A stretch of 64,000 nt of DNA from Chinchilla lanigera (taxonomy: Eukaryota > Chordata > Mammalia > Rodentia > Chinchillidae). Of the stretch, positions 46,276-56,914 are shown one piece after another (within the stretch, counting starts at the first letter, position 1; each line of letters starts with the position of its first letter). The position numbers and the translations under genes were made by a program. Below the pieces are notes generated by a model. It was not told where the DNA came from, made no database searches, and was given only the letters and a program-made list of their open reading frames with translations. The stretch spans positions 10,427,263 to 10,491,262 of the forward strand of contig NW_004955447.1 in NCBI RefSeq assembly GCF_000276665.1. The letters run 5' to 3'.

Positions 46276-46357
46276 CAGCTACAGATGCAGCAGCGCAGTG
46301 GTGGAGCACTTGCCGAGCGTGGGCAAGCTCGTGGTTTCAATTCCCCGAACCACAAAC
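46276..46357 (+). mobile_element. ID-type SINE, diverged
   Basis: agctacagatgcagcagcgc, agtggtggagcacttgccga, gcgtgggcaagctcgtggtt, tcaattccccgaaccacaaa. Box B (gtttcaattcc) is recognisable, box A is decayed. The 96-codon plus frame starting at 46285 begins in this SINE and is not a gene. Confidence 0.75.
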
Positions 46358-46359
46358 AA

Positions 46360-47520
46360 TCAGGAGGGCAGCTACTAAAGAAGGCAGGCCAAGGTCAAAT
46401 TCTGAAAAGTACAGAAAGTAGCTCAAGAACAAAGGCACGTGAAGGCAAAATAAGCCAAAGTCAGGGGCTGCCTCAGGAGATGCCGGACCACAGCCATGCG
46501 TTTCCTCGATGTAGCGATGAAGGAGTGTGGAAGGGACAATGCCCACAGATGAACCGAAAAGCTTGGCAAAAGTAAGGCTTATAATTCAAGAACTGACAAG
46601 CTGGGAAAACAGTGTCCAAAGCTTACAGATACAGAGAAGGGCCAATCTTCTTAAGAGCTGCTCATCTGAAAGAATTCATCACACAAAGCTAATAAATACA
46701 CCGAGTGCCTAACTAAATGGAATGGCATTATATCCCTAAGTGTTATGATACAAAATGCACACAGCAGATTTGGATATCATAAACAAGGAATGCTTTTTTA
46801 TTCCACCAAATACAGTCCCTTGCCTGTACTACCAAAGATAAAATAAATTCCAGCCATTATTTTGCATCTAATAGCACATACCCATTCCTGCATTTGAATC
46901 AAACATATTCTCAATGTATTTAATATAACAAGCACTGCAGATGAAGCCGTCTAAATCCAGTGTGAGTTCACTACTGAGTTACTGGCAGAAATCTCACACA
47001 ACTCATGCCGAAATCTGTCCTTCTACACTATACTCACTGAAGAACAATGAAGTGTTTCTGATATCTGAAGTTAGTTATGATTTATTTTCATCCTTTTGTG
47101 TTGAGAAATTAGTATGCTATTTTTCAGTGAGGAATAAAGCAAGCACAAAGAGATAAACCCTTATCGATTCCTACACCGTTTTCAAACCTGAATACAGAGT
47201 AAAGGAAAAACATGACCACAAGAAATGTAAGATAAGAGCAATAATCTTATCTTTGATTTAAAATAAATGTGGAAAAATGTCGACTGCTGTATGTGCTTTA
47301 TTGAACATTTTTTAAAGTTTCCCAGGTAAATAACAATAAAGACCATAGCACACAGAAGCATTACTACTAAATAATATTATTGTTCATGATTAAGTAATGT
47401 GGTTCCAAATGCTTTCAAAGATAAAAATGACAAATTTTAAGTAAGATTAAGTAGCAAGTACTTAACTATTCTTCACTGTATGAGCTTCCGTAAGTCCCAT
47501 TTAACATTCAAAAATAAACG
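46360..47520. other. unique sequence, no gene seen
   Basis: Purine-rich stretch to about 46700 with unassigned frames of 61-69 codons. After that AT-rich, with a 71-codon frame at 46941-47156 and no domain. Confidence 0.45.
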
Positions 47521-47672
47521 GCCGGGTGGGGTGGCGCACACCTGTAATCCCAGCACTCAGGAGGATGAGGCAGGAGGGTCACCACAAGTACGAGGACAGC
47601 CTGAGCTACATAGCAAGATGCTGTCTCAAAATATAAAACAAAATAAGTAAACTAAAATAAAATAAAAATAAA
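47521..47672 (+). mobile_element. B1 SINE, monomer without 29-bp duplication
   Basis: gccgggtggggtggcgcaca, cctgtaatcccagcactcag, gaggatgaggcaggagggtc, aggacagcctgagctacata, gcaagatgctgtctcaaaa, then an A-rich tail with aaat and aaaac units. The right half has a single agcctg unit. Confidence 0.93.
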
Positions 47673-47674
47673 GA

Positions 47675-49460
47675 GAGGATTGCATTTGGAAAAATGTAGC
47701 TGGGTATGTGCAATAGGATTTGGAAAATTACTTCAACTGCTGGTAAATAGACCATGCTGCATAGAACAAAGTCTAAATGGTTCTTACTTGTGAAAACTAC
47801 ATGACTTCATTGATCTAACACTTGACTGCACTTGTCAAGAAGAGGGTCAGACACAATGCAGTAGATTTAGAACGACACAGTTCTGTGTCGAAGTCCTTTA
47901 ACTTCTGTTTAAAATGCTCTACAATCTGTTTTATGTTTCCCAGTTACATTCTATTAAACAAAGCTTAGGATAAAAATGAACTCAAACTGAAAAATGCTCC
48001 ATAGCAGTGAGTGCTGTGAATGAGGATGTTCTACATGTCCTCTTTTTGGAAATAAAAAGAGGAACAACAAAATCTCCCATGCACAAGAAGAGAAAACTAT
48101 AATAAAAATATATAGCCACATTGGCTTACAGGTACAAATTATTAAGATGTATAGTCATATTTTGACTTCAAAGCATCTAGGTACCAGCCTACATACTTGA
48201 CTGACATAAGGCAAACTCATTGCATTTGCTGTCTGTAACAAACCTTCTACTGTTCTGTTTCAAGTTAATGACATGATCAGCATAAGCACCTAAGTAACCT
48301 TTAAATCCACAGTGACCAAGGACATCTCCTTCTCTGCTTCTCACAACTGCCTCTTTCCATCCCATTCCCCACTCATGCACAAGCGTGATTTCTCCTAGAC
48401 AGCCACCAGCGTTCCACCATGCTCTCCAGGACACCTTTGCACTCTCTCCATGCTAGCATTTAGAATATGTCACAGTATGACGGCACCATCTTCCTGCTTG
48501 AAATGACCCAGGCTTCCTCTTACCTGTCTTGGCCTGTTTCTAAGTTTACTGACTTTTCTCCTTGCATTTGTCAGTTTGCACAAAAACAGTTCTACTCACT
48601 GTTTTTTTAGTATACCAAAGATAATTATTCCTCTAAAAATTGTCTAAAACTGTCCAATATTTTATAACAGTTCCCATACCCAGATTTATGTTTGAAAGTT
48701 CAACTCAGATATAATTCTCTCATACCAACTTACTCCCCTATTAATTACTCAAATACTCTTATTTGAACTAAAATTACAGTCAATTGCCTACAAAGTTTCT
48801 TTTTCTTTCTCTTTCTTTTTAAACTGAGATTCAATTTTAAGCACAGGAAGGGAATTTTATTTACCTTCTATATCTCCAGGGCAACGTAAAAATAAGGCAC
48901 AATAAGCACTTTTTCAAATTTAAAATAACTGAATTACTATGTTTCACAGAGCTGAATAATATTTTATTAGGAATAAAATTTTTGGTAATTTTAATGAAGA
49001 AAGTTATTCCTTGGAATTGAAGTTTCCCTTTATTTGAATTTCTGTTCATAAATTGCACTAGGTAGCATAAATATTAATTTTTAGACAAGACTATTGTGAA
49101 CATCATTTTGAACCACACAATCTAATCAAAAGTAGTCATTCTACAAAGAGAGCAAATTCAGTAATTATGCTCATAATCAGAATCAAAATGATACCAGCAA
49201 AGATGGTAACTCATGTGTACTGGGGTTTTAAAATTATCTAGTTTGAACAGCCTAGCTTAGAATCTGAGCAAAATTGATACAATTCAATAAGCAATTACTG
49301 AACATCTACCCGGGAAAAGAGAATGCTGACTAAGGCATGCCCATTCAATCACAGAAGAGATGGCCTCCCACTGAGAAAGGTTATCTAGACAGAATGAAAG
49401 CAGAGTAGAATTTAGGAAGGCAATTAATAAGGGATGAGGAAGTAGAGATCCAGGGAAATA
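47675..49460. other. unique sequence, no gene seen
   Basis: Minus frames at 48189-48434 (81 codons) and 48861-49058 (65) are unassigned. No repeat family recognised with confidence. Confidence 0.5.
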
Positions 49461-49472
49461 AAACAGCCATCT

Positions 49473-49639
49473 ATGCTGGGCATGGTGACACATACCTGTA
49501 ATCCCAGCACTAGGAAGGTTAAGACAAGGAGGTCACAGTCAGTTGGAGGCCAGCATAGTTTACTAGAGAATTCACTGCCAGCCAGGACTATGTGGTAAGA
49601 GCTTGCCTCAAACAAACAAACAAACAAACAGGCAGAAAA
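49473..49639 (+). mobile_element. B1 SINE with target-site duplication
   Basis: atgctgggcatggtgacaca, tacctgtaatcccagcacta, ggccagcatagtttactaga, actgccagccaggactatgt, gcttgcctcaaac, then (CAAA)n. Flanked by agccatct at 49465-49472 and 49640-49647. The minus frames at 49284-49651 run through it. Confidence 0.9.
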
Positions 49640-49649
49640 AGCCATCTGC

Positions 49650-50335
49650 AAGGAAATGGAGACATTAGTGAGAAATTAAAAACTGTCTAGTTCACCTGAA
49701 GTTTATGCTTTGTGAAGGAGATTCTGGAATGTAACTAATATGTCTTAATATGAACTGTGGGGAAATGGCAAATACGAAAAAGGCAGAGGCAGCTTCTATG
49801 ATTCTTGTGTAATATGGATGGAAAAAATAACATTAGACTACTGAGAGAACCTTGACAATAGTTTCACAAAACTTTCACTTGTAAGAAAAATTTGCAGGGC
49901 TATTTTTGGGATGTAGAATATGCTGAAAGACAAAGGCATTTTAAAAGAACTTTTTGCATAAGAAGGAAACTGTACAAAAAATGAAGAAAAGGAGAAGCAT
50001 AGATACAACACCGAAACATAGATAAAATCAGTATTATTTGCCTCCCCTTTGTGTGTATCCGTTGGAAGACACAGTGGAGGCAAAGAGTACGTTACGTGTC
50101 TAACTAATCATGCCATTATCGAAGAATAACATGAAGGTACGGAGACAGTGATTTTCTTAGAGTATTTCCAGGAAAGGCATTGATCAGATATTTGAAGATA
50201 CAGATTAGAGGTCAGAAGATACAGAACTATAGATACAAATTTAAAAATGATCTACAAAAGATTAAAATTGATGCAGCAAGAACACAGTCTAATGAGAGAA
50301 AGGATGAAAAGAAATTGCAGGGGAAAAGACATTTT
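49650..50335. other. unique AT-rich sequence, no gene seen
   Basis: An 81-codon minus frame at 49838-50083, rich in Phe and Ser, and a 62-codon plus frame at 50180-50368; neither has a recognisable domain. Confidence 0.5.
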
Positions 50336-50339
50336 ATGG

Positions 50340-50490
50340 AATCAGGTACAAGTTCTGCTACTTATTAGTTGTACAATATTGGACAAATAATTCAACCTTT
50401 CTAATCCTTGAATGCTGTGGAGATTAAATAGCATAATGTTTAAATCAATACTTGTGTCTTATTATATATTAGGATCTCAATACTGTAAGT
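50340..50490 (+). repeat. MIR SINE relic
   Basis: caagttctgctacttattag, ttgtacaatattggacaaat, aattcaacctttctaatcct, tgctgtggagattaaatagc and aggatctcaatactg correspond in order to the MIR consensus (ctctgccacttactagctgtgtgaccttgggcaagtcacttaacctctct ... gaggattaaatgag). Confidence 0.65.
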
Positions 50491-50494
50491 TAAC

Positions 50495-51570
50495 TATAAG
50501 TCTTTTATCTCTGTTGTGATGGTGGTCATTATAATCATAATTATTTCAATGAATACCAGGAGAAAAAGAGAAAAGCCACAGAATAACAAAAATTTGGAGT
50601 AATGTAGCACAATGCAAATTATGCTATTATGGGTCAACAATATCCTGCAGTCTATCACATGTATTCTGATCTCAAATGTTTCAAAAAGTAACTACACTCC
50701 TACTGTCTGCAGATGCTGTTTCTTATAAAATCATCCTCAACGGTCCTTTTAAGGATAAGCTATAAGGAATCTATTGATATAACTTGTAAGTCCGAGAAGT
50801 ATCTTGAGGCAACAGATGGTACTTTAAAACTAAGCTTTGAATCACCTGTTCTAAGACCAGAGCTACTCAATTACTAAGCTCTTCTCCCAAACTTCATTAG
50901 AATTTCCAAAATGAATTGCAACAAAAACAGTCTACAGGCAAGGGTCATAAGCTGTCTATCAAAGACATACTGGACAGGTATTTCATTGGTGGGGATAAGT
51001 GAAACTGTAAGGGTTTTACTGCACATACTTATGCATACAAGTTAAATCTGTGTGTGAGAACATCCCCGTGTGAAAATGTAGAGAGAATGAAATGGTGGGA
51101 GGAAATGGAAAAAAAGATGATGATACACAGTGAGTGTGAGAGGGAAAAGGATTTTCTGAAATTTATACTTCAAGGGTCATCTTCTTTAAATAGGATCACT
51201 GTTTAAAAATTCAGCCAACATGGTATTTATATCTGTTTCCTTAGCAAGGAAAATGTCACCTCTGATTTATAAAAGGATCACTCTCAAGCATTACTTGAGA
51301 CCATATCTTGACAGGAGAATAAGCCGAGAGTTAGCTGCTCTTATCAAATACTGTCTTTCAAGTCTCTGAGGTCCCGTTTATTCTTTTAAGAATATCTAAG
51401 TACAGTGACCTCAGTTAATACATCTCAGACAGACTCGGAGAAGTTTCCTCTACTAATGTGGCCCAAATCAGGAAGTTCTAATTTAAGAGAGGACCACTGT
51501 ATAATGATGCTTTCATGAGTGACTTGGTTGTTCTACATAATTTACTGAATTCATTATCCTTCTCCAAGGA
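50495..51570. other. unique sequence, no gene seen
   Basis: No open frame above 60 codons and no repeat recognised. Confidence 0.5.
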
Positions 51571-51574
51571 TTCT

Positions 51575-51720
51575 AAATATTTCATTCATTCACTCATTTA
51601 CGCAACCAGTGTTTATGTTCAAGGTGCAATTCTGAAAATGGGAAAGTAGCAGCGAGAACAGACAGGTCTATGGAGCCCAGTACTATCAAGGACATGATTC
51701 CGTTTCTGACAGTACAGAGT
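51575..51720 (-). repeat. L2 LINE 3'-end relic (antisense)
   Basis: tttcattcattcactcattt, acgcaaccagtgtttatgtt, caaggtgcaattctgaaaat, gggaaagtagcagcgagaac, agacaggtctatggag: the antisense L2 3' end (ttcattcattcaacaaatatttattgag ... cagtgaacaaaacagacaaaatccctgccctcatggag). Confidence 0.6.
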
Positions 51721-52066
51721 ACTGTCAGAAGTGTGAAAGTGTGCAAGTGACAACATGACTTAGGTTCATATAATTTTGCATTTCCACATGCAACTTAGCA
51801 TGCAAATTCCTAAAAAAGAAACAGTCACGCCTACTCCCCTTCCCACTCCATCATACCCACAATGAAGGTACTTTTACCCTATCACTTCATAGGAATATGC
51901 CTCTTGGAAACCATTATATGAGTAATACAAGTCTGGGTGTAATGGATTCCAAGAAGTAAAAGCCAACTGGCCAGACCCTGAGGAGTTTTTCAGATAGTTT
52001 GACAAAACAAAGTGTGTAGGCCTGAGAAAGTGAATAATAAAAACCTGTTAATAATGCTATCAATGA

Positions 52067-52236
52067 AGCTGAACATGATGGCATTCTGGTAGGCAGAGGC
52101 AGGAGGATCTCAAATTCAAGCCCAGCCTGGACAATGTAGCAATTTAGCAAGACCCTGCTCCCACCTCCCAAAATAGCTGGAGATGTAGATCAGTGCAGAA
52201 GTCCTGGGCTCAATCCCAAGTACTGTAAAAATAGCA
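52067..52236 (+). mobile_element. B4-like dimeric SINE (B1 + ID halves)
   Basis: B1 part: gctgaacatgatggcattct, ggcagaggcaggaggatctc, aagcccagcctggacaatgt, agcaatttagcaagaccctg. ID part: agctggagatgtagatcagt, gcagaagtcctgggctcaat, cccaagtactgtaaaaa. The same architecture as the dimer near 40.2 kb. Confidence 0.8.
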
Positions 52237-52239
52237 ATT

Positions 52240-52452
52240 ACTGCTGCTAACAGGTAGCTTTATATTAAATCCCGAATGTGGATGTGCATCATAAGAACTG
52301 AGAGAGTGTCAGTAATGTAAGAAAATGGGCCTTAGCCTGAACACTGAAGTGAAAGTGTATGTCAGGAGTGGGGAGAGAATGAGGAAGAGAGGGAGAAGAT
52401 GCACAGGCAGGAATCAAGGATGGAGCAAACTTGTCCATGGTGAAGTCAACCT
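52240..52452. other. unique sequence, no gene seen
   Basis: Purine-rich. The 130-codon plus frame at 52325-52717, the longest in the window, runs into the B1 that follows and has no domain. Confidence 0.45.
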
Positions 52453-52466
52453 AAGAGAAGCCGGTA

Positions 52467-52609
52467 GCCCAGCATGGTGGTGCATGCCTGTAAGCCCAGC
52501 ACTTGGGATGCTGAGTCAGGAGGATCACCGTGACTTTGAGACTACAGTTCAAGGTCAGCCCGAACTACACAGTGAGACCCTGTCTCAAAACCAAACCAAA
52601 CAAAACAAA
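52467..52609 (+). mobile_element. B1 SINE with target-site duplication
   Basis: gcccagcatggtggtgcatg, cctgtaagcccagcacttgg, gatgctgagtcaggaggatc, ttcaaggtcagcccgaacta, cacagtgagaccctgtctca, then an A/C tail. Flanked by aagagaagccggta (52453-52466) and aagagaagctggta (52609-52622), one mismatch. Confidence 0.94.
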
Positions 52610-52624
52610 AGAGAAGCTGGTAAT

Positions 52625-53850
52625 GAAAGCGTATCTGCTGGAGCACAATCTTCCCCAGGGATTTGGATCTGTATGAATCAAATTGATGGAAACAATGAAA
52701 GTGATATTATAAAATGAAGATTCTGAGATCACTGTACTGTTTCAAAATGGAAGATGAGAGAAAATCTACATCCGTTAGAAGGTTACAACTTCAGTGTAAA
52801 TTCAAACACAGAATAACAGCAGCAGTGAGAAAGCACACATGCAACACTGTTACAGGATCAAAGCACCAGGCCACCATGAATGAGGAGTGGTGTAAGAGAA
52901 GAAAAGGGAGGCATACTACACTTACCATCATTCCCAAGGAAACAAAGCCTATCTACCCGAGTCCCAGGTACGTTACATATACAGAATTAAAGACTGCTAT
53001 TGAATAAACTGTGAAGTAATGACAATATAAAGCTTATTTTAGGATGTTTACAAACTTTTAACACATCATCTAAAATTTTTACAAGAGATCCTCTTGTAGT
53101 ATTATGTTTTATATGGCAGTCAATTCAAATCACCGAATTAAAGTTTACTATATTACACTGTATTTTTACTTTTGGATCATCAGAGTACTAGTTTTGACTC
53201 TTTTTACTGCAAACATGTTTTCTGATGCATTCAGATTTTATTGGTACATTTTATATATACATAATGATCACAAACATCACAGAGAACTTGTACCTGTACA
53301 TGATATAACCTGATTCTTTTTTTCCCATTCCCCAAACATGTTTCTAAACTCAGATGTAGCAATATTTTCACAAATTCACCTTCTGCTGTCTTATTTTTAT
53401 GTTCGTATCATTATTTAACTTCTTATTCATTGTAAACATTAGATATCTATCCCCCATCAATAAAAAACAAAACGGGTAAGTGCTAATAGTCTATCTATTC
53501 ACAGTTCATGGTTCATAGAAATATCAGTCAAGATTGAGTTTTTACTAGGTAACTCTTTCAAAAATAAATATTACCATCAAGATTTTCAGGACACTGGCCT
53601 CAGTTCGGAGAGAATCCTTTCCCCCTACATTTTCACTTCAGGACCCACCATCAAGTTCCACACCAGTGTGCCTATTCTCTCTACCCTGCCCAAGCAGCCT
53701 CTGAAGCTCTATCTCCAAGTACTTTTATCTTTCCTTTGTTAGTTTTTCCAGATATCACTACTCTCCTACATTCTAATAATGTACCTTATACATGCATCTC
53801 TTGAGAAACTTACATGTTTCAATCATGTATCTACAAGTCTTCTCAAGTCA
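52625..53850. other. unique sequence, no gene seen
   Basis: A 97-codon plus frame at 52714-53007, Lys/Arg-rich, is unassigned. I find no zinc-finger, homeobox or other motif in it. Confidence 0.45.
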
Positions 53851-53854
53851 ACCA

Positions 53855-53990
53855 GTGACGTTTCCCTAGAAATGTAGGTGCACCTTGAGAGTAGAAACTG
53901 TTCACCCAGATTTGTACGCCAGTATAATACAGAAAATTATGTGATATAACTGTTCATGGATTGAATAAGTGAACCGATACATAGGAAGCA
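53855..53990 (+). repeat. possible L2 LINE 3'-end relic
   Basis: ctagaaatgtaggtgcacct, tgagagtagaaactgttcac, cagtataatacagaaaatta and ggattgaataagtgaa follow the L2 3' end (ctagaatgtaagctccatgagggcagggac ... ttgttgaatgaatgaa) loosely. Confidence 0.45.
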
Positions 53991-53994
53991 GAAA

Positions 53995-54955
53995 TGAGGT
54001 TGTCCGTATAAGAAGTAAGATACTAGGTCCTTTTTAGGGTAGGGTATTAGTCGAATTACATAACCATTAATTTTTTCTATGAATATAATCAAAGTTTTAA
54101 AATATTTCAAAATTTAAACAGAAACAAAAATGAACTACAGGTGTCATATCTTTTTTTACATACATACACACACACACAATCATTTTAAAACTACAGCATA
54201 AAATGCTAAACATATGACACTGTAACTAGTACAAGGAAAAATAGTATTACAGAAGAGCTGATCATACTGAATCAAATTTTATTCAGTATTTATCATCTGT
54301 TGTTCATGATTACCTATATAATGAAATCAATTCTTCTTGTCTTATTTGTACTAATGAATTGCTCAGCATACAAGGTCTACATGAATTTACATACTAATTT
54401 AATTTGTGGAAAAACCCTGTATTCATAAAAAGTGTGTATTATGAAAGAACCAAAATTGTGCCTATTTCATATGAGGAACTATTTTAATTTAATATACATT
54501 TGGAATATGACGATTATGCAAAATTGAGAAGTTGCTTTTTCTGAAAAGTATAAAAATCAAAGTAGATATCGACAATAAAGGCATCAAAAACAGTAGTAAA
54601 AAGGATGAAAACATTCATGACATGAGATGCACTTATTTTGTCTTCATCTGATAGATATTCATTATATATATATCTTAAAATTGACTCTGATTCATTCTGT
54701 ACACTCAATAATTAATGGTACATAATTCATCAATGCATGTGAAAGATCTGAGGAGGTAGTTTTCAACCTTATTCCTGAGAGATATATAAGAATGAACACA
54801 TGCAGACATAAAGCCCACAATTTGCTTGTATTTATGTTAATACTGAGACTAATCACTATTAAGTTCACATAAATAATACCCATGAGCTAATAATATAAAT
54901 GGACACATTTTAAATATGTGAATATCACAAATATAAATAAGACTGGGCAAAAATG
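53995..54955. other. unique AT-rich sequence, no gene seen
   Basis: Minus frames of 63-64 codons at 54514-54883 lack domains. A short (CA)n lies at about 54164-54178. Confidence 0.5.
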
Positions 54956-54962
54956 TAAATAA

Positions 54963-55050
54963 GGTCTATGCGTGTACCTTAGTAACACAGTGCTAGCCTA
55001 GCCTTGTATGTGCAAGGCTATGGGTTCAATCCTCAGAACAAAATACACAA
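54963..55050 (+). mobile_element. ID SINE, diverged
   Basis: ggtctatgcgtgtaccttag, taacacagtgctagcctagc, cttgtatgtgcaaggctatg, ggttcaatcctcagaaca. Box B (ggttcaatcc) is well kept, box A is changed. Confidence 0.78.
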
Positions 55051-55059
55051 ATCAATCTT

Positions 55060-55445
55060 ATAAAACAAGTTTTAACACTTTTTTCTAATATTCACCCATG
55101 ATCGATTTTTTCTATGCAGCAAAGAAACTTCCTTAAATTTATATGAAAACAATTTTATAACCTCTTCAGAAATAAACAAACTATTAATATTTTATAATAC
55201 ACGAATTGCTAACAAACATGCACAAGACTACACTTTAATCGCAAGAAGAGCTTGCTAAGCAAAGTCTATAATATATAGGGAAACTGAATCTTTCTTAAGT
55301 GCAATGCAAACATGGAAAGAAGTATTAAATGCTCCAATGTTTAAAAGGATTTTAAATGGAATTCTGAAATATAACAAAAAATATTTGACATAGTCTAATA
55401 TTAAAATGATTACCTCGATGTTTTAAAATTTTTATTATATGATTG
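55060..55445. other. unique AT-rich sequence, no gene seen
   Basis: No open frame above 60 codons, no repeat recognised. Confidence 0.5.
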
Positions 55446-55448
55446 TAG

Positions 55449-55533
55449 GGTCGGGGATATAGCTCAGTGGCATAAATGCCTGCCGGCAAGCACAAAGTCC
55501 TGAGTTCGATTCCTGGTACCAAAAAATAAAAAG
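55449..55533 (+). mobile_element. ID SINE
   Basis: ggtcggggatatagctcagt, ggcataaatgcctgccggca, agcacaaagtcctgagttcg, attcctggtacc, short A-rich tail. Box A (tagctcagtgg) and box B (gttcgattcc) are intact. No clear target duplication. Confidence 0.9.
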
Positions 55534-55534
55534 T

Positions 55535-56190
55535 GAAACTGACCCAAAGAAGTTCATCTTCCCAATGATGCCTTCAATTTGAACTTCAAAAAATAACTAA
55601 ATAACCAAATCTATTTAGGACGTTTTCAGTAGAGAGGTAATGAGATCGGAAGTACCATTTGTGATGACTTCACTGGTTGTTTTAGGGAGAATGGGCCGTC
55701 AGGGGAAAAGAGAGGAAGCACAAGTCCAGGTAGGAGGCTAATGCAACTGTCCAGGTGAAGGATAACATGTCTGAATTATGCATTTAGAAGATCAAGGGAA
55801 GAAAGCCCCTGCAAGGATATTTTAAAATAGGAGTAAAAATACAGAAAATATGCAGGCAAAGGGCTTGCCAAATCTATGTATAGAAATTTAAAACAACTTT
55901 TCTATTTCTACAGCGATAATAGGGAGATAGGTATTCATCAAAAAAAGTACTGATGCATAAAATTTAAGACATTTATAAAGAAAAGTATCCTGTGGATGTT
56001 GAAATTGAAGCATAGGAATGGAAAGAGACTTACTTTTTGCCTGCTCTACGGTTTTGATATCCATGCATTAAAAAAACAAAGTGGGCAAGCAGTAAAGGTC
56101 TATCTACCCATGATTAATAGTTCCTAGAAATTTCAGGGAATTGTTTGCTCTATTGTCTATATACTGGTCAATCTCAAATCTCCAGCACGG
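55535..56190. other. unique sequence, no gene seen
   Basis: No open frame above 60 codons and no repeat recognised. Confidence 0.5.
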
Positions 56191-56309
56191 CCCTCTCTCT
56201 TTAATGTCAAGTCATTCATATGTAAAAACATTATTCTAATGCCCTCTGTATACACACAACTGGATAAACTGATAATAAAGAACCAGTGCATCACTCACCT
56301 TTCTAGAAC

Positions 56310-56355
56310 TTTTTGTGCTCCACAGGGCCCATGAGGGCAGAAAGGTCTTAAAAGT
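56310..56355 (+). repeat. possible L2 scrap next to the GC-rich block
   Basis: ttttgtgctccacagggccc and atgagggcagaaaggtctta resemble the L2 segment gagctccatgagggcagggac. Too short for certainty. Confidence 0.3.
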
Positions 56356-56379
56356 ATTGCTATGGGGCAGGGCAGTCTC

Positions 56380-56562
56380 TCAGGGTATGACATTGTTCCC
56401 CTTTTCGACGTGAAATTGGGGAGAGTGGTGGGGGCTCTGGCGGGCCAGCGCCTTCTGTAATGTGGAGGCAGCACCGGCCGGTAAGCAGGGCACTTCCATG
56501 AGCAGCCACTCTGTCAGCAGAGTCTTGGGTAGCTCCTCCGTTCCCCGCCCACAAACCGCCAT
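56380..56562 (-). other. 60-codon minus frame with strong Kozak start, coding status unclear
   Basis: The ATG at 56562 sits in ccaccATGg, a good initiation context, 50-60 bases downstream (minus strand) of an ETS-type site. The 60-residue product starts MAVCGRGTEELPKTLL and ends before a TGA at 56382-56380. I recognise no family, transmembrane segment or signal peptide. A consensus donor AG|GTGAGT follows at 56299/56298 on the same strand, beyond the stop. It may be a first exon of an unknown transcript, a piece of a pseudogene, or chance in GC-rich DNA. Confidence 0.25.
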
Positions 56563-56574
56563 GGTGGAGTGAGA

Positions 56575-56606
56575 CCCGGATGTGGATGTGCCCGGATGTG
56601 GATGTG
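56575..56606. repeat. 16-bp tandem duplication in the CpG-rich block
   Basis: cccggatgtggatgtg occurs twice in a row (56575-56590 and 56591-56606), and a partial third (cccgga) begins at 56613. Confidence 0.93.
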
Positions 56607-56914
56607 GTGGTGCCCGGAAGCGCTGAAAGAAGCACGGAGGTCTGGGGAAGCAGCATCCCCGGCCTCTGCTGCAAGGACTAGGGTAGCAGCTCCTGGTGGA
56701 GTCCGGCGTTACCCTGCCCTGGTCCAGTCTACTCCGCTAAGGGCGGCCAGCAGGTTTCTAAGAGCACAGATCTAGCTCCTAGCTCCAGGGCCCTCATCGC
56801 CCCCACACTGGACAGCCTCGGAGCCACCAGGGCACCACGCGGGGCTCTGTAGAATGGCACCTGCCCCGGGTCCTCCTGCTTGGAGCTGGCCTGCGCACAC
56901 CGTGTTGGGTGCAT

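Larger units (their letters stand above)
56370..56900. other. CpG-rich, GC-rich island, unidentified
   Basis: About 530 bp with many CpG dinucleotides (for example at ttcgacgtga, gcaccggccggt, cttaccctgccct flanks, cacgcgggg and ctgcgcacaccg), standing out sharply from AT-rich surroundings on both sides. It contains a 16-bp exact tandem repeat (56575-56606), an ETS-type cccggaagcg (56613-56622) and frames on both strands of 60-104 codons, none of which I can assign. It could be a small CpG island, a decayed retrocopy of a GC-rich first exon, or an unknown repeat. Vertebrate CpGs decay quickly when methylated, so their survival is notable. Confidence 0.6.

Noticed and set aside
46285..46575. 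96-codon plus-strand frame
   Set aside because: Starts inside an ID SINE (46276-46357) and the remainder has no family signature.
52325..52717. 130-codon plus-strand open frame, longest in the window
   Set aside because: It runs through the B1 SINE at 52467-52609, so its middle is SINE translation. No domain outside it.
52714..53007. 97-codon Lys/Arg-rich plus frame that could be a small basic protein
   Set aside because: No nucleic-acid-binding motif visible; basic composition follows from A-rich DNA.
56360..56674. 104-codon minus-strand frame in the CpG-rich block
   Set aside because: GC-rich DNA has few stop codons, so long frames arise by chance; it overlaps another minus frame with a better start context. 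No protein recognised.
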